Part shown: positions 34,779-44,262 of the stretch, piece by piece
Layout of the letters: every line of letters begins with the position of its first letter
Position numbering within the stretch: position 1 is the stretch's first letter
Origin: Nemertoderma westbladi
Taxonomy: Eukaryota > Xenacoelomorpha > Nemertodermatida > Nemertodermatidae
Reading direction: 5' to 3'
Length of the DNA: 64,000 nucleotides
Assembly (NCBI GenBank): GCA_032718475.1
Contig: JAUCBJ010009136.1
Location: 124,001-188,000, forward strand
The notes under the pieces: model-generated
Database searches by the model: none
Told to the model about the DNA's origin: nothing
What the model saw: the letters and a program-made list of their open reading frames with translations, nothing else
Made by a program: the position numbers and the translations under genes

Positions 34779-34981
34779 TGTTATCACCTAAGAAACACGA
34801 GATAAACCTGGTACTTAGGCCTAATAAAGAACCTACATATATACCTATCTTAGTCTGGTGGTGGTTGGTTGACACTCTATATATGATGCCTTTAGTACTG
34901 TCTGACTGTTGTATAATAAAATAATTACAGCAATTACTGCTAATGAATTGCTATATATTTAATATTTAATTAATCAATTCA
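34779..34981 (+). repeat. 3' LTR
   Basis: 203 bp from TGTTATCACC to CAATTCA, preceded by a polypurine tract at 34764-34778. It includes an AATAAAATAATT stretch that may serve as the polyadenylation region, in the part missing from the 5' LTR. Confidence 0.8.
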
Positions 34982-35228
34982 TGAGAGGGCATACAACCAA
35001 TGAGGCACTAAGACAAGTTGGATATGCAGATAATGGCACTAGATGGCGTCAAACTTTTGGTAATACATAAAATCAAATAAAAAGCATCGGTATTACAGTA
35101 TGACGCAACCAACTTTATCAATAAAAATGGTGTTTTGAACTTAAATTTAGCAAAATAAGTAATCTAAAAAGGCCAAGAACATACTTGCATTAACATTACA
35201 TTTAAAATATTTATTGTTTGTTTGTTAC
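34982..35228 (+). other. Intron sequence, no gene seen
   Basis: AT-rich 247-bp stretch between the LTR element and the first unit of the 61-bp array; nothing recognised. Confidence 0.4.
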
Positions 35229-35289
35229 GCTATTATAGGCGGTAGTACAGTGAGCCCGACAGACACCAAGACTGTAGTTATATCTATTC
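35229..35289 (+). repeat. 61-bp acceptor array, first unit (split off by a LINE)
   Basis: One unit of the array at 37160-38805: CGCTATTATAG, the exon-like start GCGGTAGTACAGTGAGCCCG, and TATATCTATTC. Its last 11 bases (35279-35289) recur at 37160-37170 as the target duplication of the inserted LINE. Confidence 0.93.
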
Positions 35290-37159
35290 TAAATTATATA
35301 CATCTGCTAATCTACAGGAGCTAATAAACCAACAGGTTGATGCCATCAATGATGCTGACGACAGCAGGAAATCATCCCAGGCATGGAAATCAATCAATCT
35401 GCTTACTGGACGGAAAAGCCAACCAACCACCAAGGTTAAGGCTGAATCACCAGCCGATCGCCTCAATGGTTGGAAAGCCCACTTTGAAAAGCTCCTCAAT
35501 AATGACAGGGTATTGCCTGATAACTTTATAGAAGTAAAAGTGTCTGAGTCTGTACTCCCAGACATTCCCATTGGCGATATCTCCTTTGCAGAAGTGAAGG
35601 CTGCTGCAAAGAGCATTAAGACCAATCGTGCCAGTGGAGTAGATGGTGTCCCCCCTGAGGTCTTTAAAATACCTGAGTGTTTAAAGCTCATCTATCCCAT
35701 CATAGTAGACATGTACCGAACAACAAGAGTCCCACAAGAAATGAAAACAAATAAGTTGGTGCCAGTTCCCAAGAAGGGCAACCTAACACTCTATGGTTCT
35801 TTTCGGGGAATCTCATTGATCTCGATTGCTGCAAAGCTATACAATAGGATTCTATTAAATCGCATCAGGGATCCCATTGAGAGACTGCTCCGTGGAAATC
35901 AAAATGGGTTCGGTAAAGGTCGTGGGACCATGGAGCCCATTTTGGCACTTAGAAGGATAATTGAAGAGTTATCAAAAAAGAAAGACAGGCATCTGGCTGT
36001 TATCTTTGTTGACTTCTTCAAGGCCTTTGATTCAGTCTCTCGCTCACGTATGTTCAGCATACTTTCATTATATGGGATTCCTGATGAAATTATTGCAGCA
36101 ATCAGATCAGTATACGATGGTTCGACAACATTTGTGTCTACTGTTGACGGTGACACAGAACCATTTGAAGTGTTATGGGGCGTCCTCCAAGGAGACACAC
36201 TTGCACCATTCTTGTTCATTATTGTGGTTGACTATGTTCTACGCATGTCCTTAGATCATTATAATGATGATGGGGTGATGATAACTCCACCTACTGGCTC
36301 CAGAAGTCGAGGAAATCCTGCCAAGTACCTAACTGATCTAGACTTTGCTGATGACTTAGGAGTACTCTCAGAATCATTAGAGGGAGCCCAACGGCTCCTC
36401 AGCTCATTAGAACATGCTGCTTCTAGTGTTGGTCTTTTTATTAACTCCAGAAAGACCAAAATTCTGACAGTTAACTTTGAAAGTCCTCAGCAAGTCTCTG
36501 ATCGGATGAGCATAAGCTCAAAGGATGGTATGCTTGAGCATGTGGACGACTTCTGTTACCTGGGATCATGGATCCGGAAGTCAGGTGAGGACCTTCGAAT
36601 ACGTAAGGGAAAGGCATGGGCAGCCTTGAATAGGCTTTCCAAGATTTGGAAGTCACCGAGAATTAATCGGAAACTTAAGGTCCGATTATTTAGAGCAGCA
36701 GTAGTTCCAGTACTCCTCTACGGGATTCCATGCTGGGCTCTAACTGCTGAGGACACCAAATCTCTGGATGGCACATTCACAAGAATGCTACGCCGGGTTC
36801 ATTGTGTCAAGTACAATGCACACATCTCCAACCAGACACTATATAACATTGGAGGTGTCTCATTGGTTCCCCCAAGCTTGACACTAGAACAAAATCGCCT
36901 CCGCTTTGCAGGACATTGCTTTCGCCGTGAGGACCAGCCAGTACATAATCTTGTACTTTGGCAGCCTCATGGAGTGAATAAGCATGGTGGACAGCCCATG
37001 ACTTTCTTGAGACGCATCTTAAAGGACACTGGCCTTAAAGATGCGGATGATCTAGCAAATGTCATGGGTGATAGGGAGTTGTGGCGGTGCAATTTTGTTG
37101 ACAAGCCGGCACAGCATTCTTAAAAATGCAGCTGCAATGCAGCATGCCGATCCTAGTAG
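35290..37159 (+). mobile_element. 5'-truncated LINE with 11-bp target-site duplication
   Basis: 1,870 bp inserted in the 61-bp array and flanked by the direct repeat TATATCTATTC (35279-35289 and 37160-37170). Removing insert plus one duplication (1,881 bp) leaves exactly one 61-bp period between the acceptors at 35238 and 37180, so both ends are defined to the base. The element is truncated upstream of the reverse transcriptase and has no poly(A); it ends CGATCCTAGTAG after a short 3' untranslated part. Confidence 0.9.
35291..37123 (+). CDS. LINE reverse transcriptase, open frame, N-terminus lost
   Basis: The frame is open from the insertion edge; the first ATG is at 35513 (536 residues) but the coding texture extends upstream (ADDSRKSSQAWKSINLLTG), so this ATG is internal. 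Counted from it, the motifs are FRGISLISIAAKLYNR near residue 100, QNGFGKGRGTMEPILALRR near 130, VIFVDFFKAFDSVSRSRMF near 165, GVLQGDTLAPFLFIIVVDY near 225 and LDFADDLGVLS (catalytic FADD) near 275. Then come VDDFCYLGSWIRKSG and, near the C-terminus, RLRFAGHCFRREDQP and LVLWQPHG. There is no internal stop. The endonuclease domain is missing; a related endonuclease half lies at 41555-42387 on the other strand. The clade (jockey, RTE or similar) was not resolved. Confidence 0.88.
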   Translation, partial: KLYTSANLQELINQQVDAINDADDSRKSSQAWKSINLLTGRKSQPTTKVKAESPADRLNGWKAHFEKLLNNDRVLPDNFIEVKVSESVLPDIPIGDISFAEVKAAAKSIKTNRASGVDGVPPEVFKIPECLKLIYPIIVDMYRTTRVPQEMKTNKLVPVPKKGNLTLYGSFRGISLISIAAKLYNRILLNRIRDPIERLLRGNQNGFGKGRGTMEPILALRRIIEELSKKKDRHLAVIFVDFFKAFDSVSRSRMFSILSLYGIPDEIIAAIRSVYDGSTTFVSTVDGDTEPFEVLWGVLQGDTLAPFLFIIVVDYVLRMSLDHYNDDGVMITPPTGSRSRGNPAKYLTDLDFADDLGVLSESLEGAQRLLSSLEHAASSVGLFINSRKTKILTVNFESPQQVSDRMSISSKDGMLEHVDDFCYLGSWIRKSGEDLRIRKGKAWAALNRLSKIWKSPRINRKLKVRLFRAAVVPVLLYGIPCWALTAEDTKSLDGTFTRMLRRVHCVKYNAHISNQTLYNIGGVSLVPPSLTLEQNRLRFAGHCFRREDQPVHNLVLWQPHGVNKHGGQPMTFLRRILKDTGLKDADDLANVMGDRELWRCNFVDKPAQHS

Positions 37160-38805
37160 TATATCTATTCGCTATTATAGGCGGTATTACAGTGAGCCCG
37201 ACAGACACCAAGACTGTAGTTATATCTATTCGCTATTATAGGCGGTAGTACAGTGAGCCCGACAGACACCAAGACTGTAGTTATATCTATTCGCTATTAT
37301 AGGCGGTAGTACAGTGAGCCCGACAGACACCAAGACTGTAGTTATATCTATTCGCTATTATAGACGTTAGAAAAGTGAGCCCGACAGACACCAAGACTGT
37401 AGTTATATCTATTCGCTATTATAGGCGGTATTACAGTGAGCCCGACAGACACCAAGACTTTTGTTATATCTATTCGCTATTATAGGCGGTATTACAATGA
37501 GCCCGACAGACACCAAGACTGTAGTTATATCTATTCGCTATTATAGGCGGTAGTACAGTGAGCCCGACAGACACCAAGACTGTAGTTATATCTATTCGCT
37601 ATTATAGGCGGTAGTACAGTGAGCCCGACAGACACCAAGACTGTAGTTATATCTATTCGCTATTATAGGCGGTAGTACAGTGACCCCAACAGACACCAAG
37701 ACTGTAGTTATATCTATTCGCTATTATAGGCGGTAGTACAGTGAGCCCGACAGACACCAAGACTGTAGTTATATCTATTCGCTATTATAGGCGGTAGTAC
37801 AGTGAGCCCGACAGACACCAAGACTGTAGTTATATCTATTCGCTATTATAGGCGGTAGTACAGTGACCCCAACAGACACCAAGACTGTAGTTATATCTAT
37901 TCGCTATTATAGGCGGTAGTACAGTGAGCCCGACAGACACCAAGACTGTAGTTATATCTATTCGCTATTATAGGCGGTAGTACAGTGAGCCCGACAGACA
38001 CCAAGACTGTAGTTATATCTATTCGCTATTATAGGCGGTAGTACAGTGACCCCAACAGACACCAAGACTGTAGTTATATCTATTCGCTATTATAGGCGGT
38101 AGTACAGTGAGCCCAACAGACACCAAGACTGTAGCTATATCTATTCGCTATTATAGGCGGTAGTACAGTGAGCCCGACAGACACCAAGACTGTAGTTATA
38201 TCTATTCGCTATTATAGGCGGTAGTACAGTGAGCCCGACAGACACCAAGACTGTAGTTATATCTATTCGCTATTATAGGCGGTAGTACAGTGAGCCCGAC
38301 AGACACCAAGACTGTAGCTATATCTATTCGCTATTATAGGCGGTAGTACAGTGAGCCCGACAGACACCAAGACTGTAGTTATATCTATTCGCTATTATAG
38401 GCGGTAGTACAGTGAGCCCGACAGAAACCAAGACTGTAGCTATATCTATTCGCTATTATAGGCGGTAGTACAGTGAGCCCGACAGACACCAAGACTGTAG
38501 TTATATCTATTCGCTATTATAGGCGGTAGTACAGTGAGCCCGACAGACACCAAGACTGTAGTTATATCTATTCGCTATTATAGGCGGTATTACAGTGAGC
38601 CCGACAGACACCAAGACTGTAGTTTTATCTATTCGCTATTATAGGCGGTAGTACAGTGAGCCCGACAGACACCAAGACTGTAGTTATATCTATTCGCTAT
38701 TATAGGCGGTAGTACAGTGAGCCCGACAGACACCAAGACTGTAGTTATATCTATTCGCTATTATAGGCGGTAGTACAGTGAGCCCGACAGACACCAAGAC
38801 TGTAG
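37160..38805 (+). repeat. 61-bp intron-end/acceptor/exon-start array, 27 copies
   Basis: Each 61-bp unit contains CTATTCGCTATTATAG, the 3' splice site used by the exon at 38767, then about 39-40 nt of that exon's start (GCGGTAGTACAGTGAGCCCG...AAGACTGTAG). Acceptor-to-exon junctions fall every 61 bp from 37181 to the real exon at 38767 (26 x 61 = 1,586 exactly), so there is no net length change in the whole array. Variants are few: AGTGACCCCAAC, GGTATTACAG, TGTAGCTATA. With the unit before the LINE there are 28 copies. Upstream acceptors would lead into in-frame stops. Confidence 0.95.
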
Positions 38806-38911
38806 CTATCACATCGGAACTCTTGGGTCTGGATAAATCAGAGCTGCCGGATTGTCTGACATCTCGAATAATGCAGACCAATAAAGGGGGCGTCAAAGGA
38901 ACTGTCATCAA
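38767..38911 (+). CDS. MYO6: Myosin VI motor exon (ELLGLD...VIK segment)
   Basis: Exon of 145 nt, entered with two bases completing the codon begun at 21925 and leaving with two bases (ATCAA|GTTAGT) completed by the next exon. It encodes GSTVSPTDTKTVAITSELL, then GLDKSELPDCLTSRIMQTN and KGGVKGTVIK. This matches the myosin stretch between the LHLGNI segment and the VPLK segment (an A-ELLGLD helix, L-xxR, then KGTVIK). The acceptor is TATTATAG with a poor pyrimidine tract. The first 39-40 nt, with the preceding intron end, form the unit of the 61-bp array immediately upstream; this is the last and only copy that continues into coding sequence. Confidence 0.92.
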
Positions 38912-39206
38912 GTTAGTCTATCTCAATAAGTTGAGCAACAAAGAATAAAGAGTTGTTCATAGCGAACAAAAAATTCGGTGTATCGATACAATGTATACAG
39001 TCTTGTACAATGTCTTGTACTAGCACCACGAACTCTATTTATTTTGTTAGCTTATTTTATGTATTGCCTGAAGATTACTTTTAGTTTGAAATGCATTGCA
39101 ATTTTAACATAATATTTTAACATTGATTTTATTTATATTATTTTTGAGAACATTATATATTGAATTAAAATTTTAACTGAATCTTAGAAACTTTTTATTT
39201 GTATTG
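38912..39206 (+). other. Intron, 5' part
   Basis: AT-rich intron after the donor GTTAGTC, containing TATACAGT/TTGTACAATG motifs that foreshadow the 27-bp array. No gene seen. Confidence 0.45.
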
Positions 39207-40722
39207 ACAATGTATACAGTATACAGAATGTGTGTGTACAATGTCTGTCTATATACATTGGCTACTGTGTACAATGTCAATACATTGGATACTGTGTAAA
39301 ATTTATGTACATTGTCTATTGTGTACAATGTCAGTACATTGTCTAATGTGTACAATGTCTGTACATTGTCTATTGTGTACAATGTCAGTACATTGTCTAT
39401 TGTTTACAATGTCAGTACATTGTCTACTGTGTACAATGTCTGTACATTGTCTACTGTGTACAATGTCTGTACTTTCTCTACTGTGTACAATGGCTGTACA
39501 ATGTCTGTACATTGTCTATTGTGTACAATATCAGTACATTGTCTACTGTGTACAATGGCTGTACATTGGCTACTGTGTACAATGTCAGTACATTGTCTTC
39601 TGTGTACAATGTCTGTACATTTTATATTGTGTACAATGTCTGTACATTGTCCACTGTGTACAATGTCTGTACATTTTCTACTGTGTACAATAGTTGTAAA
39701 TTCTCTACTGTGTACAATGTATGTACATTGTCTACTGTGTACAATGTCTGTACATTGTCTACTGTGTACAATGTCTGTGCAATGTCTACTGTGTACAATG
39801 TTTGTACATTGTCTACTGTGTACAAAGCCTGTACATTGTCTACCGTGTACAATGTCTGTGCAATGTCTACTGTGTACAATGTCTGTACATTGTCTACTGT
39901 GTACAATGTCTGTACATTTTCTACTGTGTACAATGTCTGTACATTGTCTACTGTGTACAATGTCTGTGCAATGTCTACTGTTTACAATGTTTGTACATTG
40001 TCTACTGTGTACAATGTATGTACATTGTCTACTGTGTACAATGTCTGTGCAATGTCTACTGTGTACAATGTCTGTACATTGTCTACTGTCTACAATGTCT
40101 CTGCAATGTCTACTGTGTACAATGTCTGTACATTGTCTACTGTGTACAATGTCTGTGCAATGTCTACTGTGTGCAATGTCTGTACATTGTCTACTGTGTA
40201 CAATGTCTGTACATTGTCTACTGTGTACAATGTCTGTACATTGTCTACTGTGTACAATGTATGTACATTGTCTACTGTGTACAATGTCTGTACATTATCT
40301 ACTGTGTACAATGTCTGTGTAATGTCTACTGTGTACAATGTTTGTACATTGTCTACTGTGTACAATGTCTGTACATTGTCTACTGTGTACAATGTCTGTA
40401 CATTGTCTACTGCGTACAATGTCTAAACATTGTCTACTGTGTACAATGTCTGTACATGGTCTACTGTGCAAATGTATGTACATGGTCTACTGTGTACAAT
40501 GTCTGTATATTGTCTACTGTGTACAATGTCTGTATATTGTCTACTGTGTACAATGTCTGCATATTGTCTACTGTGTACAATGTCTGTACATTGTCTACTG
40601 TGTACAATGTATGTACATTGTCTACTGTGTACAATGTCTGTGCAATGTCTACTGTGTACAATGTTTGTACATTGTCTACTGTGTACAATGTCTGTACATG
40701 GTCTACTGTGTACAATGTCTGT
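39207..40722. repeat. 27-bp TGTACAATGTCTGTACATTG array, about 56 copies
   Basis: About 1.5 kb of the 27-bp unit TGTACAATGTCTGTACATTG + TCTACTG. The unit carries TACATTG and its reverse complement CAATGTA, so each unit can fold back on itself. The period is a multiple of three, which is why all frames on both strands stay open here; the cysteine/valine-rich translations are artefacts. Some blocks alternate with GTGCAATG variants. Confidence 0.93.
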
Positions 40723-40895
40723 AACAGTGGCCACTGCGGTCAATTTCGCCACAATTTCTCTATTAGATATGAAAAAAGACTTGTTTTCACAAAACAAACT
40801 TTTTCTGTAGCATATTTTTAATTAAATTTTATTAACCCCCACCCCACGGTATTGGCATTTTTTCAACCTAGTTTACTCCAGGTATTGTATTTCAG

Positions 40896-41053
40896 AGTTC
40901 CATTGAAAGCAGACCAAGCTAACAGCGCCCGTGACGCCCTAGCTAAGGCAATTTACGCACGCTTATTCGACCATATAGTTAACAGTACCAACCACTGTTT
41001 CGAGTTCAACCAATCACAGTTCTATATTGGAGTTCTAGACATTGCAGGGTTCG
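40896..41053 (+). CDS. MYO6: Myosin VI motor exon (switch II segment)
   Basis: Exon of 158 nt after TGTATTTCAG. The first base completes the lysine codon begun at 38911 to give VIK-VPLK, and the last base starts the glutamate of switch II, completed at 44108. It encodes [20 protein letters not shown], then [18 protein letters not shown] and [25 protein letters not shown] and the DIAGFE switch II motif are strongly conserved in myosin VI; switch II senses nucleotide state in the motor. The donor is TTCG|GTTAGTG, the same GTTAG form used at 38912 and 44263. Read without splicing it would run into a TAG. Confidence 0.95.
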
Positions 41054-41170
41054 GTTAGTGTTCCTTGTTCAACTAAAAAGTTTATGCCCTTATAGGCGAA
41101 TCATTCCTGTTTTTCGTTGACCCTTGTATTTTACTATAGCATTATACTTCTACTTGATAAATCAAAAATA

Positions 41171-41551
41171 CCTAACAATACCCCACCAAAATACCCAACA
41201 ATAAATACCCCACCAAAATACCCAACAATACCCCACCAAAATACCCAACCATACCCTACTAAAATACCCAACAATACCCCACCAAAATACCCAACAATAC
41301 CCCACCGAAATACCCAACAATACCCCACCAAAATACCCAACAATACCCCACCAAAATACCCAACAATACCCCTCCAAAATACCCAACAATACCCCACCAA
41401 AATACCCAACAATACCCCACCGAAATACCCAACAATACCCCTCCGAAATACCCAACAATACCCCACCAAAATACCCAACAATACCCCACCTAAATACCCA
41501 ACAATACCCCACCAAAATACCCAACAATACCCCACCAAAATACCCAACAAT
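41171..41551. repeat. 23-bp AATACCCCACCAAAATACCC array, left piece
   Basis: About 17 copies of a 23-bp unit (AATACCCCACCAAAATACCC + AAC) with CCGAAA and CTCCAAA variants. Open frames on the minus strand (Gly/Trp/Val-rich) are artefacts. It resumes at 43053 past the LINE endonuclease piece. Confidence 0.93.
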
Positions 41552-43052
41552 TTTGAACTTCTACTGTATAAGCATCCTTTACAGCATTGTCAGTTCTGAG
41601 TTTCTCCCAGTCATAGTTGATTTGCTTGCTTGTCCTGGGTTTGCTGGCTCTCAAACTGAGTCTGATCTCTGCAGTCACAATTCTGTGGTCCGAACCAATT
41701 AGGTTGAACGAGCTGTATGCCTCGCAGTTGATCATGCTATTTCTCCACTTTTTGTTTAAGGATGTAATCCAGTTGTGCTTTGGTTCCAATAGGGTATTGA
41801 AAGGTCCATAGCTCCCCCTTACTCTTTTCGAATGTGTTGTTTGTTGGTATCAATTCACATTCTTCCATTAGGTCTAAGAGTAAGTACCCATTTCTGTTAG
41901 AACTGGTGTTATAGGTGTAACCCTTGATGTCTTCTGGGCCAATTTGCGCATTCAGTTCACCAGCAATGACTTTAACATTGTGTTTCGGGATGTCCTTAAT
42001 AAGTCCAGTTAGTTCTTCATAAAACTTGACTGCTTGTTCTGGCTCTGATGCATTGGTTGGACTGTAGCAACATATAACTGTTGTCTTGGGATTCCCATCA
42101 AATGTTGCGATCATAACCCTGGAATTTATAGATTCGATGTTGTTTAGGGTCTTAAGTGCAAATGGGCTTAGCAGAATTCCTACTCCACCAATTGATGCAT
42201 TGGCCGAGTTTCTTACTGCTGAGCTTGTTACTAACGTCCATCCATTTCCAATGTCATTGTACTTCATGGCAGTGTCTTCATGACAAATCCGATGTTCTTG
42301 GATGCAGATGATGTCGATGTTATATTCCATTGCCAGAGCGACCATGTCACCCTGTTTGCTCTGTGCTTTCAGCGTACGTGCGTTCATTGTAGCAATCTTT
42401 AGTGCTTTTTACATTTCAACAGGTTGGTTCTTCTTTCTTCTCTGTCTTCTGTTCCAGTAGCCAATTTATCGACCCCAGCCTGGTATACCACTGATGGACG
42501 CGGTCCTTGTTGACCCGGGCGACGACCGAGCCGGTATTTCTCCTGGAGGGTTCTCATACTCATATCTTTCAGTTGCGGGGGTAAACCGCTTGTGGTCGCA
42601 ACTCCTACAAGCGTCTTCGCAGTAGGACGCCGTTGGTTGATTACCTTCCGCCGACCTTGTCAGCATGTCTAGCCGTTGGTTGATTACCTTCCGCCTATCC
42701 ATGGCCTACAGCCCTGCTGCCGACTGTAGGGGTCCATTTGTTACACCCTGAACCAAGTGTGCCTCCTGGGTTAGGTTACCTAACACTGGTAGAGGAGCAT
42801 CCAGTATAGACAGGGCGGGGCTTGTATCATCTCTAATGCAGATGCGTATCAAGCCTTTGCCTTCAATGGTGCCCTAGGCGCTATAGCCCTCAGTGACTTA
42901 TTTAGTTGACGGGGCTGAACCAACCCACTCTTGATCAACTAAATAATGAATAGGCTATGCTTATCGGGCCTGCCCTACTGGGCTGACAGCTACAGGTAGT
43001 CCCACATTACTGCCATAGTGGTAGCAGGATCGGGGGACCTGACCTGACGGCA
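41552..43052 (-). mobile_element. 5' half of a LINE, inside the 23-bp array
   Basis: Minus-strand insertion that keeps an untranslated leader (about 42411-43052) and the endonuclease domain but ends abruptly before any reverse transcriptase, at the array. It lacks a 3' tail, so it is not an ordinary 5'-truncated LINE copy. Both ends meet the same 23-bp array. Confidence 0.75.
41555..42387 (-). pseudogene. LINE AP-endonuclease domain, frameshifted
   Basis: Exonuclease-endonuclease-phosphatase fold of the kind that nicks DNA for LINE insertion. The ATG at 42387 starts MNARTLKAQSKQGDMVALA. Motifs follow in order: IDIICIQEHRI (catalytic Glu), VICCYSPTNASEPEQAVKFY, VIAGELNAQIG (Asn), then after a one-base frameshift near 41750 WITSLNKKWRNSMI and GSDHRIVTAEIRL (catalytic His). 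In most relatives the Asn motif is GDFNAQIG; here it is GELNAQIG. The frame ends at the repeat. It is probably the same LINE group as the reverse transcriptase at 35291-37123, from the order of domains rather than from overlap. Confidence 0.82.
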
Positions 43053-43991
43053 AATACCCCACCAAAATACCCAACAATACCCCACCAAAATACCCAACAA
43101 TACCCCACCAAAACACCCAACAATACCCCACCAAAATACCCAACAATACCCAATCAAAATACCCAACAATACCCCACCAAAATACCCAACAATACTCCAC
43201 CGAAATACCCAACAATACCCCACCAAAATACCCAACAATACCCCACCGAAATACCCAACAATACCCCACCAAAATACCCAACAATACCCCTCCAAAATAC
43301 CCAACAATACCCCACCGAAATACCCAACAATACCCAATCAAAATACCCAACAATACCCCAACAAAATACCCAACAATACCCCACCGAAATACCCAACAAT
43401 ACCCCACCAAAATACCCAACAATACCCCACCAAAATACCCAACAATACCCCACCAAAATACCCAACAATACCCCACCAAAATACCCAACAATACCCCACC
43501 GAAATACCCAACAATACCCCACCAAAATACCCAACAATACCCCACCAAAATACCCAACAATACCCCACCAAAATACCCAACAATACCCCACCAAAATACC
43601 CAACAATACCCCACCAAAATACCCAACAATACCCAATCAAAATACCCAACAATACCCCACCGAAATACCCAACAATACCCCACCAAAATACCCAACAATA
43701 CCCCTCCAAAGTACCCAACAATACCCCACCAAAGTACCCAACAATACCCCACCGAAATACCCAACAATACCCCACCAAAATACCCAACAATACCCCTCCA
43801 AAGTACCCAACAATACCCCTCCAAAGTACCCAACAATACCCCTCCAAAGTACCCAACAATACCCCACCGAAATACCCAACAATACCCCACCAAAATACCC
43901 AACAATACCCCTCCAAAGTACCCAACAATACCCCTCCAAAGTACCCAACAATACCCCACCAAAATACCCAACAATACCCCTCCAAAGTACC
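43053..43991. repeat. 23-bp array, right piece
   Basis: About 41 copies continuing 41171-41551, with CCAATCAAAATACC and CCTCCAAAGTACC variants concentrated toward the right end. Confidence 0.93.
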
Positions 43992-44107
43992 CTGGCTCAG
44001 TCTCTAACACTAGGTGGACGAGAAGACTATTGTTATTTGAACTATATATAATAAAGATAGTCAACTATTTAAAAATCACATGTCAAGTTAATTATTATTT
44101 GTTGCAG
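43992..44107 (+). other. Intron end
   Basis: Short AT-rich stretch ending TTATTATTTGTTGCAG, the acceptor for the exon at 44108. Confidence 0.7.
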
Positions 44108-44262
44108 AATATTTTCAAGAAAATAGTTTTGAACAATTTACAATAAATTACTGCAACGAGAAGTTGCAAGAATTGTTCAATCAGCGGATTCTTAAAGAAG
44201 AGCAAGAATTATATGAAAGGGAAGGTTTGGGTGTGGAACCTGTTACTTATACCGACAATGAG
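44108..44262 (+). CDS. MYO6: Myosin VI motor exon (relay helix segment)
   Basis: Exon of 155 nt after GTTGCAG. Its first two bases finish the switch II glutamate and it ends in phase 0 at AATGAG|GTTAGA. It encodes [20 protein letters not shown], then [20 protein letters not shown] and [44 protein letters not shown] is the relay-helix region conserved in myosin VI, which passes switch II movement to the converter and lever. The last 41 nt plus 39 nt of intron form the 80-bp unit repeated 40 times from this point. Reading past the donor gives a stop 62 codons from the ATG at 44164. Confidence 0.95.

Larger units (their letters stand above)
29885..34981 (+). mobile_element. Ty3/Gypsy-type LTR retrotransposon, inactive
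   Basis: Plus-strand element of about 5.1 kb with gag-protease, RT-RNase H and integrase in Gypsy order, flanked by related but unequal LTRs (105 bp at 29885, 203 bp at 34779). A TGGCGC motif just inside the 5' LTR (29993) parallels the one in the element at 3836-8859, and AAAAAGGAAAGGGGGA precedes the 3' LTR. Its Gag start resembles that of the other element, so the two are related families. It carries a frameshift at a G run, one nonsense codon in RT and one frameshift in integrase. Confidence 0.88.

Noticed and set aside
37160-38805. 61-bp array as a CRISPR array with constant repeats
   Set aside because: No variable spacers; the whole unit repeats and matches the following myosin exon start.
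39232-40821. Many long open frames rich in Cys/Val/Tyr/Leu on both strands
   Set aside because: The 27-bp period is a multiple of three, so any frame without a stop in one unit stays open; the sequences are translations of the repeat.
41134-44064. Gly/Trp/Val-rich minus-strand frames up to 367 codons, resembling membrane proteins
   Set aside because: They are translations of the 23-bp array, which has no stop in these frames over three units.
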